Shown piece by piece: positions 46,548 to 58,166 of a stretch of 64,000 nucleotides of DNA. The translations under genes and the position numbers were made by a program. The notes beneath the pieces are model-generated. The model ran no database searches. It saw only the letters and a program-made list of their open reading frames with translations, and was not told where the DNA came from. Numbering within the stretch: position 1 is the first letter of the stretch; each line of letters starts with the position of its first letter. This stretch comes from Siphlonurus alternatus (Eukaryota; Arthropoda; Insecta; Ephemeroptera; Siphlonuridae), in contig OX463788.1 in NCBI GenBank assembly GCA_949825025.1, forward strand, positions 19,905,799-19,969,798. Direction: 5' to 3'.

Positions 46548-47640
46548 CATGCATGACCAACAGGAGACTCCGGACCGACACCAGGGGGCATGCAGGTAGC
46601 TAGCGAGGACCATTTTTTGTCACCATTTGAATGTTTCCTGTGTGCAGTAACCTTGACCTAGCCACGACCAATATGACTATACGGATCGACAAAAGGGGGC
46701 ATTAAGGTAGCGGGTGAGTATCATTTTGTGTGTCGACATTTGAACGTTGTAGCGCTACCTGTGTGCAGTAACCTGGACCTAGGTATGACCAAGACGACTG
46801 TCCAGACCGACACCATGCAGGAGGCATTATAGTAGCGGGTGAGTACTTTTTTTTTTTTTTTTTGTCACCATTTGAATGTTGTAGAGCTACCTGTGTATGC
46901 AGTAATTAACCTGGACCTAGCCTGGACCAAGACAACTATCCGAACTGACACCAGGGAGCATTAAAGTAGAGATAATGTTGAACAGCTGTTTGACATACTC
47001 TCCTTTGATAAACATTGGCAAATTCTGATTTTTTTTACAGCCAGATCTTAGTGCTTAAAAGCCATATAGAAAAGGTTTCAAAACAATAATTATACGAGCT
47101 GATTTTTCTTAAATAATTTTTTACTTTTCTTTCCATGGGAAAGCCATATGTGGAAAAAAAAATATAAATAAAAAAAAAAGAAAATGGCTCGTTAAATTGT
47201 TTTGAAATTTTTTCTGTAGATTTAAGGCACTAATATGACTAATATCTGCCTCTCATAAAAATTTCAGAATTTTTGTAAAGTTGCAAAGGTTTACATGTAA
47301 ATCAAAGGAGAGTACGTTGAACAGCTGATTGACGTTATCTCTACCTTAAGGTAGCGGGTGAGTACTTTTTTTTGTGTCACCATTTGAATATTGTAGCTAC
47401 CTGTGTGCAGTAACCTGGACCTAGCCACGACCAAGACGCAGATGACTATCCGGACGGACCGACACCAGGGGGCATGCAGGTAGCGGGTGAATACTGTTTT
47501 TTTTTTTTTTTTTGTCACCATTTCAGTGTAGTAGTGCTACCTGTGTACAGTGGCCTGGATTTAGCCACTACCAAGATGACTATCCCGACCAACACCACAA
47601 CACCAGAGGGCATGCAGGTAACGGGTGATTAGCATTAGAA
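46548..47640. repeat. Minisatellite of about 130-bp units, interrupted by a MITE
   Basis: At least five units share the order CACCAGGGGGCAT, GGTAGCGGGTGAGTA, TTTGTCACCATTTGAATGTT, GTAGCTACCTGTGTGCAGTAA, CCTGGACCTAGCCACGACCAA. A TTAA MITE splits one unit at 46965-47345. Confidence 0.85.
46965..47345. mobile_element. TTAA MITE inside a minisatellite unit
   Basis: TTAA at 46961-46964 and at 47346-47349. The uninterrupted neighbouring unit (GGGGGCATTAAGGTAGCGGG at 46696) has it once, proving a TTAA target duplication. TIRs AGTAGAGATAA and, reversed, GGTAGAGATAA. The body is palindromic. Confidence 0.92.
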
Positions 47641-47724
47641 CGAGGAACCTGCTAGTTTGTACAGTATTGGATGTGTAATCCCCTCAGTATATTACACTGC
47701 CCTTTATTCTGAGCCCAATGCCAG

Positions 47725-48110
47725 TTAAGGTGGAGATAATGTCGATCACCCAATGTTCCACCCTTTGATGTAAACCTTAGCAAATTCACAAAAAAAAAAT
47801 TGAAATTTTTTAAGAGGCAGATATTAGTGCCTAAAAGCCATAGAACAAATTTCAAAACCATTAAACCAGACGATTTTTTTTTAATTACTTTTTTAAATTT
47901 TCATCATAGCACTTTCCCAAGGAGAGACAAACAAAAATCTTAGTTTAAAAAAATTAGTTCGTAAAATTGTTTTGAAACTTTTTCTACTGAGTTTTAGGCA
48001 CTAATATCTGCTTAAAAAAAATTAGAATATTTGAGAATTTGATAAGGTTTACATGTTAATCAAAGAGGACAATGTCGATCAAACAGTTGATCGACATTAT
48101 ACTGTATTAA
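47725..48110. mobile_element. TTAA MITE, right end decayed
   Basis: Begins TTAAGGTGGAGATAATGTCG. The mirrored right arm is recognisable (ATCGACATTAT) but its last bases are changed to ACTGTATTAA. Same subfamily as 46965 and 9145. Confidence 0.78.
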
Positions 48111-48117
48111 CCTTACT

Positions 48118-49725
48118 GTCACCATCATAAGTCTGACTTTGGAGTGTTGTAGCTGAGAGCTCAATTGGCGTAGACAACATGAAAAAATTCTGGCACACGT
48201 AGAATCTTATTCTGTGTTAGTAAATTGTAATTTTATACTCTTAGAGCAAACAATAAAATTTTGGCGTTTTTTTTTTATAACGTAAGGTCGGGTAAAATCA
48301 ACGGTTTTTCCGAGTACCTCGGGTTTAAAAATTCAGTTCCCAGGAAATTAAGAAATTAAGTTATGACAACACAAAATTTAAAATTAGCTGGCCAAATTGG
48401 CTTTAATGCAATGGTGTAAGTTTATTAATTAGTTAAATTAAATTAATTAGTTAATATTTAAATTATTAAAAACTAAGCAATCGATCTCGTTGGAAAAAGA
48501 ATTTTTTTGGATAATCAAGCATGTCATCCTAAGGGTACTAATATTAGTCAACTTTTGTGGGAAGCTCATTTTTTATTTAAGCCTTCATTAATTCTTAATT
48601 AATTTTGTTTCCTATTAACGGGGGTTTAATGATGTCGCCACAAGTCGGTGCGCTCCGACTTTGGAATGTAGTAGCTATGAGCTCAATTGGCGTAGACAAT
48701 ATTAAAAAATACTGACACACGTAGAATCTTATTCTTTGTTAGGAAAAGTTAATTTTATACTCTTAGAGCAAACACTACAATTTTGGCGATTTTTTTATAA
48801 CGCAAGGTCGGGTAAAATCAACGTTTTTTCCGAGTACCTCGGGTTTAAAAATTCACAGAAAATTAAAAAATTAAGTTGTAACAACGAAAAATTTAATATA
48901 TTTATTTAAAATAAACCGGCCAAATTGTCTGAAATGCATTGATATCAGTTTAATTTTCATAAATTATTTAGTTATTTTTTTATTAATTAAAAACTAAGGA
49001 ATCAATCTTCTCCTTGGAAAAACATTTTTCCGGAAAATCAAGTATGCAATCCTAAGGGTACTAATACAATTCAACCTTTATGGGAAGATTATTTTTTATT
49101 TAAGCCTTCATTATTAATTTTTAATTAATTTTATTTCCAATTAACGGGGGTCTGATGATGTCATAGGGAACAAAATTCATTAAAAATTAACGAAGGCTTA
49201 AATAAAAAATGTGCTCCCCACAAAAGTTGGCTAATATTAGTACCCTTAGGATGGCATACTTGATTTTCCGGAAAAAAAATTTTCCAAGGAGATCGATTTC
49301 CTAGTTTTTAATTGATGAATTAAAAATTAACTAATTAATTTATGAAAATAAACTTACATCATTGCATTAAAGACAACTTTGCCGCTTAAATTTTTTATTA
49401 TTATTCAGTAAAAAGGTAAAAACTTAAATTATGGTTAAAAGTTTTTATTGTTACAAAACTTAATTTATTGTGAATTTTTAAACCCGAGGTACTCGGAAAG
49501 ACCGTTGATTTTACCCAACCTTGCGTTATAAAAAAATTCGCCAAATTTTTAATTTTTGCTCCAATAGTATACAATTAATATTTCCTCACAAAGAATAAGG
49601 TTCTACGAGTACATGCGCCAGTATTTTTTAATATCGTCTACGCTACCCCAATTCAGCTCTCAGCTACAATACTCCAAAATCGTAGCACACAGACTAATGA
49701 CGGCGACAGTAATTGGAAAATTTAT
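48118..49725. repeat. Triplicated 0.5 kb unit, two direct and one inverted
   Basis: Units lie at about 48118-48625 and 48634-49160 (direct) and about 49165-49725 (inverted). Shared landmarks: GAGCTCAATTGGCGTAGACA, CGAGTACCTCGGGTTTAAAA, AAGCCTTCATTA and AACGGGGGT. The last two units together form a large hairpin. Confidence 0.87.
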
Positions 49726-50284
49726 ACTTTCTCACTTCATATGTAATAATAAAATTATTTGAGTACTATATTAGTATAATTAAACCAGATACACAAAGGA
49801 AACCAAAAAATAATTATTGTCTTATTTTATAATTATGAATAATATTCACACATAAATTATTTTTATGCTGTAAACCTGTGTTACACGGTACAAATTCGCA
49901 TACAACCAAATGTCATCTCAATACAAACAATTGAATGGACATTCTTAATTGTAAGAAAAAATTGTATGCAAATAAGTTGAATTGTGTAATACTAGCTTAA
50001 TAATACTTTATGGTGTATTTTAATAATGATAATAACTTTTCTATTCTTAATTAATGTTCACTATTTATTAATTATGAACATTTAGCAGCTCCGCCACTCC
50101 CAGAAGCAGCAAAACTCTGATCAACTCCCTGGCCGTAAGACATAGGAGGTCCCTATAGGTGTATGCGACGAGACAGCACACATGGATATATTATGTACGT
50201 ACATAGTTGGGTGGGGGGGGGGTATTTGCATAAATCACCTGGGGGATGATAATTAATTAGGGCAAGATTTAAATTTGAAAATTT
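49726..50284. other. Interior of the 6 kb element, nothing recognised
   Basis: A/T-rich sequence with a G run at 50211-50222 and no coding signal. Confidence 0.5.
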
Positions 50285-50450
50285 GGTCTAGAATACACTT
50301 GCGCTAGATCCAGGCTAGACCCGGGCTGGACCCAAACCAGGCTGGATCCAGTCTAGATCCAGTTTTGGATGTTTTTTTTTGGACCCAGTCTGGATCCAGC
50401 CCAATTAGATCTAGACTGGATCCAGTCTAGACTCCAAATTTTCGTAGGGG

Positions 50451-51396
50451 TGCCGATTAACAATGGTCACATGAGTTTTTTCACCAAAGCTCATAAAATA
50501 TTACGCACAGTTTTATGATAACTTCCTGAAACTACCACTTGGGGGCCAAAAATACAAATATTTGGGCCGCCGGCAAAGCTACATCCCCATGGCGAAGCCG
50601 GTAGGGACGGTAGGGTAGAAGCCGGAAAAGCTTAATGGTTTATATTTTGTCCGTTTTGGCAGCACTATTTATTAACACTTGAATTATGTGCATCTCACTG
50701 TCAGGTGCATTCATAGATGGCAGGAGCATGTCACGTGGTTATCAAGGTTGGCTTTATACATGATACAACTATAATAGATAGGTCCATGAGCCCTACGAAT
50801 TTGGACTGATCTGCGCATTTTGGCCAAAAACACCCAAGGTGACGTCACTTAGTGAGCTCAAAACAGCTGTTTTGCTGCACGAGGGGCCCCTACCGGAGCA
50901 GAATTTTTGTTCAACATTAGCGAGAACGTTGCTTTTTATCTCATCTCAAATTTGATATTTATTTGCAATACTACAAGCCAAACCGGTTGCAGTAACGTAT
51001 TAAAAGAATTTTTAAACACTGCGATTCGCAAGCAATCTGGGGTAGAAGTTCGTATCTTTGTTCATAAAGCATACAAAGTTGCTATTGGCTGTGCGCAGAT
51101 TAGTCACCTAGCGTTTGCGCAGCTTCATTTGGATTCAAGCTTTTTTATCATGCACACTTCGCAGAGCCATGCGCAGTAGACTACTAACATTTAAAACTCG
51201 TTTCTGCGCAGCTCTTCTAAGCCGTGGCTATTAATTTACGGAAAACTCTATAATAGAGCAGAAAAAATTAAACGTGTGCACCGTGCGCATGGGACGGCCC
51301 TGGGCTTTATACAGGTTAGGTCACCGATTGGACCAATGTTAAAGGGCTTAGCCAATCACGTTCAAATATTTTTGGCCACATCGTGCCGCGAAACTT
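50451..51396. other. Unannotated intergenic DNA
   Basis: Slightly less A/T-rich than its surroundings. A 90-codon frame at 50907-51179 has no family features I can name, and I do not call it a gene. Confidence 0.45.
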
Positions 51397-51685
51397 TGAA
51401 TGGGTTGGGAAGAGTTGAGTGGTCGTGTGATGAGAGCAGGTTATATTGGAAGAAATGATCATGGATGGAAGTTGGAGTATGTTAGATGTAGAAGTGATGT
51501 GGGAAAGTTTTCTTTTTTAAACAGGACGGTGAGGGAGTGGAATGCGTTGACAGCAGATGTTGCTGAGGCGGAGAGTTTTGATTTGTTTAAGAAATCTCTG
51601 AGAGTTGGTGAACATTCGCGGGCCACCGTGGCATTGCCACATTTGCCGCGTTAATATTATTATTATTATTATTATTATGCGCCCA
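51397..51685 (+). pseudogene. 5'-truncated LINE, last 80 codons of reverse transcriptase
   Basis: The frame reads ELSGRVMRAGYIGRND, then GKFSFLNRTVREWNALTADV, then SFDLFKKSLRV and a stop. The block FxNRTxxxWNxL followed by FKKxL is the conserved extreme C-terminus of many animal LINE reverse transcriptases. The copy ends in an (ATT)n tail at 51655-51677, as in L2/CR1-type elements. Confidence 0.82.
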
Positions 51686-52640
51686 TCACGGCCCATCATG
51701 CAATGTTATTTTTGAAATTTCGCGGTGCAATGGAAAATTTAACAAAATAAAATTGACGCACGAAATGCGTGCGTGTCTTAACCTGTATAAAGGAACCAAG
51801 GATGAAAGGAACGTTGGTGGTTTTGTGGTTTAGGTAGTTATGTCGCGCATGGTGGCTCTATTTACAGTATTTACAAAAGTTAGTCAATTTTACTGAATAG
51901 TGAATTTACAATCCTTGTTTACAATGGTGCTCTCACGCATGGAGAAATTACACCTATAATTTATCCATGCTCTCACGGATAATGAAGATCCATGATGCAA
52001 TGGGGTCTACTCGACTCGAGTACATAATGTAAACAATACATACACTTCATACCATACACTATAAACAATAAAAACATATGCACCAGTGACACCACAACCA
52101 CAGACAATTGTCTGTGCCACAACTCAGCACATCTGACAGCCTGTGGACCTCTTTTATAGTGAATGTGTATATTATGTTAAAAAAATATATGTCCAATTAA
52201 GTTTCGGTTACAAGAAGCGAGTCATAAATCACATAACACAAGAAATGTTTCTAATGTAATAACTCCAGTTTGGTGTAGATTGGACACAGGGTCCCTTTCT
52301 GAAGTGCTTATGTCTTTATAATAATTAAGTTACCAGTGAACATAAAGTGTATTGACAACCTCAAGATTTTCCACGCAAATGTTAAAGATATGTTATTGGA
52401 CAATTGTTTTTACAGTGTTAAGAAATACATGGACCATAATTTTACTTCTGCATGTTAACTCTTGGCCTATAATAGCCACACGACGTGTCCTATAATAACC
52501 TGACACACGTCAACAAAAGTCTATTGTGATATTATATTTATAAATATATTTTTAGCTTTTTAACTGAACCCTAGTATTATAGAGTACCGTGATATATATA
52601 TTTATTTTTTTAGCTTTTTAACTGAACCCTAGTATTATAG
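51686..52640. other. Unannotated DNA with a short tandem duplication
   Basis: Around 52552-52645 the words TTTAGCTTTTTAACTGAACC and CTAGTATTATAGAGTAC occur twice in tandem, each preceded by a TATATTTAT stretch. No gene seen. Confidence 0.55.
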
Positions 52641-52975
52641 GGTACTGGCCACATTTAAGTGACTGAATTGAATTTAAACTCCCGGCTCTTCGTAGACCCT
52701 ACTTTTGTGGGTCCCTTCCAAACCAGGGCGGCCATGGCCTAAGCAATCCATCCCAGCATTTGCCTGGTTGTGACTGACAGTGAGGAAACCATGGAAACCT
52801 CAGTCAGGATGGTCGGCAATTGATGGAGGATGCCATCAATCACCTCCCGGATGCTCGAGTGGGTGTTCTTTAGCAACCGCCACTTGTGAAAAGATTGGCG
52901 GTGCATGGCTGGGATCGAACTCACTACCATCCAATTACGAATCAGAGGCGCATACCACTGCGTCAAGTGATATTT
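52640..52975 (-). mobile_element. tRNA-headed SINE sharing the body of the 5S-headed family
   Basis: On the minus strand a tRNA-like head (TTGACGCAGTGGTATGCG as A box, GAGTTCGATCCCAGC as B box) is followed by GGTTTCCATGGTTTCCTCAC, then AAATGCTGGGATGG and TAGGCCATGGCCGCC. The last three blocks are the same body that follows a 5S head at 1478, 18867 and 19851. Confidence 0.78.
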
Positions 52976-53589
52976 TGATTGTAGGAAAAATGGATTGAAT
53001 AAAAAAATATTGAATTTTTTGGACTTGGCTGTGGTCTCTGTGTCACTGTGCTGTGGTCAACTCTGTGATTATCGCTCCGCTTTGGTACTGTTATTTAGTT
53101 TGCGTCTCTTAATTGTTTAACTGTAAAGAGTCAGAATGGCTGTAATATCTCTACTGAATGAATAAATAGTATGTACAGTATTACTATAATGAGAAGCTTC
53201 AACACTGACGACACAATTCTCTCAGCCAATGAAAATCTAGCGCGCGAACTGCGTGCGACAACATGCTCTATCAAGCTTCCTATCCTTTAACCCAGCGGTA
53301 CCTGGTTTTAAATTTTTTCCGACGGTTCTTATGAAGGGCAAGATTAATAATTCATATGAGCCACGGGAAACATCACTTTACACGACAAAAAATATTCGAG
53401 ATTTTGTGCAGCATAGACTTTGAATGAAAACATAAATAAGATTTTTCTCCTAACAAACCTTACGGAGCGATGTCAGAATGCGGCGCTGCGGCATTTACGA
53501 GTTGAAGCTTGTCATTCTACAGTATCATATGCGTATTACGGAGGATAAATTCGTCTAAAAGACTCGTCGCTCATCAGCTATTTTTGAAA
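52976..53589 (+). promoter_or_regulatory. Upstream region and 5' UTR of ZCRB1
   Basis: Contains the presumed promoter and 5' UTR. Sequence from about 53460 is comparatively G/C-rich (GATGTCAGAATGCGGCGCTG). An in-frame upstream extension is open to 53509, but its residues do not resemble the family, so I keep the ATG at 53590. Confidence 0.5.
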
Positions 53590-53702
53590 ATGAGTGGAGG
53601 ATTAGTTCCTTCCAAGAGCACAGTTTATGTAGCAAATTTGCCATTTAATCTTACAAACAATGATTTACATAAGATTTTTGACAAGTATGGAAAAGTTGCA
53701 AA
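53590..53702 (+). CDS. ZCRB1: ZCRB1 (U11/U12 snRNP 31K), coding exon 1
   Basis: Encodes the first 37 residues and two bases of the next codon. [19 protein letters not shown], then [10 protein letters not shown] and KYGKVAK, matches the start of animal ZCRB1 almost residue for residue. It includes the RNP2 strand VYVANL of the RNA-recognition motif. ZCRB1 is a nuclear component of the U11/U12 di-snRNP of the minor spliceosome. The exon ends at a consensus donor (AA/GTAAGT). Start choice rests on family identity from Met1. This is the only clear host gene in the window. Confidence 0.93.
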
Positions 53703-53892
53703 GTAAGTATACTGTACCGACAGGGACATAAAGAACAAACTTCTCAATTAGACTCAATTCTAAATATTTATGAACTTAATGCTGCTAAGGTGCTTTCTGA
53801 ATATGAGTTTATGAAGAAGATGTTTGATGAGAGGGATATAAGCCGTAGTTGGAGAAGAATGTATTGATCAGCATGTGAAGGGGCTTCGGTTA

Positions 53893-53980
53893 GCAGGAAA
53901 TGAGATAGAATAGAATAGAAAATTGCTTTATTGCGGCGAGGTTTAGGCAAGCCCACTCTTACACCTAACCGCCAGTGCTA
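53893..53980 (-). mobile_element. Retroposon 3' end with (ATTCT)n tail
   Basis: On the minus strand AGGTGTAAGAGTGGGCTTGC, then CGCCGCAATAAAGCAATTTT, leads into ATTCTATTCTATTCTATCTC. This is an AATAAA signal with a pentanucleotide tail. The rest of the element is not recognised. Confidence 0.55.
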
Positions 53981-54734
53981 AAGGATACTGGGGGGGAAGG
54001 GGGTATTACAGAGAAGGCAGATGCATGTGCCTGACAATATCAGGCAGTTTTTCAAGAGGAGTTGGAAGCAGGAGAGATTAGTGACGTAATAGAAGCGAAA
54101 TAGGATTGGGACTTAAACGATAACGCTAACATGGGTGAGCAAAAGAGATTTAAAGAGGAGTCAGCGAGTTGAGTGCGCAGTGCATGACGGGAATGACGTC
54201 ACGCACTATATATATGCATACGAAAAAGTTACGTCGGCTCCTCAAAAGCTGCGCAGTAGAAATTTATGCAAGTTGCGCAATACGAGCATCTGCTGAAGTT
54301 ATATAGTGTTGTTGATCCCGTTGATCCAGTCAGCTGTTAACCCGTAGACCGCAACGTTTGAAATGAAAATTTGCCTCGGATTTTGGTATTGTATCAGAAT
54401 TTTCTCAAAATTTTTATGAAGGGCTAATAAAGGTTATGACACTTTCTGATTCACCATACTATGTTCTATCTTAGAATATTTTTTAAACACATTTTACGGG
54501 AGATTGCGAAAGAAATTAAAGTTCGAATAAAAAAGAAGCCACGTTTTTCGAGCGTTAGCATGGAGTAGATGGACGAAGTCATCGACTTTTAGACCCAAAT
54601 GCTCAGAATTTTTACGAAGGACGGTCTCAACTGATTTCAGATGCTTATTTATGGTGCTCCAAAGTAACTTTTTACATGCAAGAGAATGAGCTTTACCATC
54701 GGTCAATTTTTCGCTCACTCTACTTTAAAATCAG
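53981..54734. other. Intronic sequence without recognisable elements
   Basis: No repeats, RNA genes or protein similarities that I can support. Confidence 0.45.
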
Positions 54735-55305
54735 GTTTAAGAATGTACGAGGGGCACTAATGTCACTGATTGAAGGAAAAGCGGCAGGTCCAGATAGAGT
54801 ATATATGTATCAGCAGTCTTTTTAAAGCTCAATGTAGGTACAGTCTAAAAGATCTTAGATTACAGTACCTGTAGACTCTATGGCTCCTAGCTTTGAGACA
54901 TGTCTGGCCGTATGTCTGGCCATGTTAAAAAGCAAAAGACGGTTGCCGCTCGCAGTCGAACTACACGTAAATTAAGATCTGTAATACTGTATGCATTGTA
55001 AATATCAAACATTGTTGTTATGGGCTTTTTTAAATGCAGGTGTCATCCCACGTGGATGGAGGGAAGCATGGGCAATTCCCATTTATAAGGGAGGTACTAA
55101 ATGTGAAGCAAAATATTATCGACCTGTAAGCTTGGCCTCTGGTCTCAAAGGTTATGGAAAAAGTAATTGTAAGGTTTGTGATGATAGAGTTGGAAAAATA
55201 AAAGTTCTTTAGTAGAAGGCAACGTGTCTTTAGAAAACATTTTTCTTGTGATAACCAGCTGTTAGGTTTTGTGCAAGTATAGTAGTTTGTTTAGACAGTA
55301 GAGGT
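54735..55305 (+). pseudogene. Decayed LINE, N-terminal reverse-transcriptase fragment
   Basis: Pieces in changing frames: SLIEGKAAGPDRVYMY (the KAxGPD block), then FLNAGVIPRGWREAWAIPIYKGG, KYYRPVSL and, after a frame change, FSRRQRVFRKHFSCDNQLLGF. These are the consecutive finger/palm-entry blocks of non-LTR reverse transcriptases. The catalytic region is absent. Confidence 0.82.
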
Positions 55306-55465
55306 AGAGTACAGTAGAATAATAATAATAAAAAATAATAATAAATTGAGTTTGATACTCCATTGCACAGTTCTTAAAGTTCATAATTGGAATATATCCT
55401 TTAGAATCTAACCTATGAGTTCCAATTTCTAACTTTAAGAACTGTACCTCATGATGTATAATATA

Positions 55466-55645
55466 TACGTAAGCTCTGTAGTGTAGTGGTTAGTACCCCT
55501 GGCTCTGGTCCAAGAGGTCCCCGGTTCGATTCCCGAACCCGGCAGACTTTTCGTGACTTGGGATGGGTGTGACTGATTACTAGATTATGGAGTTAGTAGG
55601 AGGAAGGCAGCTTACGGCTGTCTATACTCCGCTGCCCTGCAGTAT
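55466..55645 (+). mobile_element. tRNA-headed SINE, 5' part
   Basis: The head TAGTGTAGTGGTTAGTACCC (A box) and GGTTCGATTCCCG (B box) has a Gln-type CTG in the presumed anticodon position. The acceptor strands do not pair and a SINE body follows (GACTTGGGATGGGTGTGACT), so it is not a working tRNA. The palindrome at 55646 interrupts it. Confidence 0.75.
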
Positions 55646-57204
55646 GGGTTGGCTGCACGGCCGATTTTAAGTGGCGGAAACGAAAGAGGAGGTGCTGAAA
55701 TGCAGGTGTGAATTTTATGCGAATTTTTTGAGCACTGTAACTTTGTATAAATACAGTTTTAAAAGATGCATTTCACCTGGAAGCCATCGCCTACCGCCTT
55801 TGACGTCATCGAAATGTCAGGTTCGGTTCACTATAGATATGCATACCTGTACTCACCTGCATAACAGGTAGCCAATCAAAAACAATCTAGCCAAAATTCA
55901 AAATTTCAAATGCCTAGCCTGATCGAAGTGGATGAGTTTTAAAACTTAAAAAATGCACATTATTCCATGTACGCGTACTGTAAAAACACACTGGGAGATA
56001 AGTAATATTACAAACATACCTTTCATCATATTTAAATAATAGAAATTGTTTCTCAAATAGTTTCATTTTATTGAAGAGAAGATGCAATATCAAGTCCTTC
56101 CACCACACTCTCTTTTTAAATGATTGGCGCCGTTAGCAGACGGGGTAAAATTGTTTTGTTTTTTATGATTTGTTATTAATTTTTCTATCATTGTATGACA
56201 CATTTTTTTTTTTTTTTTTTTTTGCAAAGTTTTTGAAGTGCGTATTTATATGGAAAAGTGTGACTTATAATAATATAATATAATTATATTGTAAGAAATA
56301 ATAATATTATTTTACCCCGTCTGCATTAAAAATGTGAAATAAACTTCCTCGTGCTACTAAAAATATAAAATGACCCAGAGGGGATTTGAACCTAAAACTT
56401 CTGCGTGGATGACAAGTGTACTTCCACTAGGCCACAGACGCCCATACTAGGATAGTCGAAATTAAAACTGTATTTATTTTTCAATCATTCCACTAATGGT
56501 TTTAGCAGCAGCAAATAGGGGGTTGAAAAGACATTTAAAAATTATGATTCAAGGGTCTTAATAAAGCTAAATATGAATCCTACGGCATCCTACTATCTTC
56601 GTAGATAAGAAAAGAGACTCAGTTTTAGGTTTAATATAATAATTCAATAGATATTCAGCAGATACGGAAGGAGTCCAGTATGATAAATTTTCACATTTTC
56701 ATTGGCTGATTGCTGCTAACGGCGCCAATCATTTAAAAAGAGAGTGTGGTGGAAGGACTTGATATTGCATCTTCTCTTCAATAAAATGAAACTATTTGAG
56801 AAACAATTTCTATTATTTAAATATGATGAAAGGTACGTTTGTAATATTACTTATCTCCCAGTGTGTTTTTACAGTACGCGTACATGGAATAATGTGCATT
56901 TTTAAGTTTTAAAACTCATCAACTTCGATCAGGCTAGGCATTTGAAATTTTGAATTTTGGCTAGATTGTTTTTGATTGGCTACCTGTTATGCAGGTGAGT
57001 ACAGGTATGCATATCTATAGTGAACCGAACCTGACATTTCGATGACGTCAAAGGCGGTAGGCGATGGCTTCCAGGTGAAATGCATCTTTTAAAACTGCAT
57101 TTATACAAAGTTACAGTGCTCAAAAAATTCGCATAAAATTCACACCTGCATTTCAGCACCTCCTCTTTCGTTTCCGCCACTTAAAATCGGCCGTGCAGCC
57201 AACC
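55646..57204. mobile_element. 1.56 kb palindromic element with about 490-bp arms
   Basis: ATGGGTTGGCTGCACGGCCG at the left is mirrored by CGGCCGTGCAGCCAACCCAT at the right. Arms 55646-56135 and 56710-57204 are nearly identical. Mirrored 66-residue frames in both arms are a consequence. The unpaired centre at 56136-56709 holds a T run and a tRNA-like sequence. It sits inside a SINE whose body resumes at 57205. Confidence 0.87.
56373..56443 (-). other. Degenerate tRNA-like sequence
   Basis: On the minus strand GTGGCCTAGTGGAAGTAC resembles an A box and AGGTTCAAATCCCC a B box at normal spacing. Acceptor and anticodon stems do not pair properly, so a pseudo-tRNA or SINE head is more likely than a functional tRNA. 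Confidence 0.45.
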
Positions 57205-57480
<276 letters not shown>

Positions 57481-57486
57481 ATAATA

Positions 57487-58161
<675 letters not shown>

Positions 58162-58166
<5 letters not shown>

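Larger units (their letters stand above)
44438..50450. mobile_element. 6.0 kb TIR element with CTAGTCTAGACC subterminal arrays
   Basis: Ends CCCCTACGAAAATTCAGATCC and, reversed, CCCCTACGAAAATTTGGAGTC. Left array 44450-44905: about 12 units of the type CAGACTGGTCTAGTCTAGACC. Right array 50285-50435: TCTAGACTGGATCCAG-type words. Inside are a (TTTA)n tract, a minisatellite, two TTAA MITEs and a triplicated 0.5 kb unit. No transposase is recognised and I could not identify a target duplication. Confidence 0.78.

Noticed and set aside
50907..51179. 90-codon frame
   Set aside because: No recognisable domain, splice context or related copy. Left unannotated as a gene.
55468..55538. Functional tRNA-Gln gene
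   Set aside because: A and B boxes are good, but the acceptor strands do not pair and a SINE body follows.
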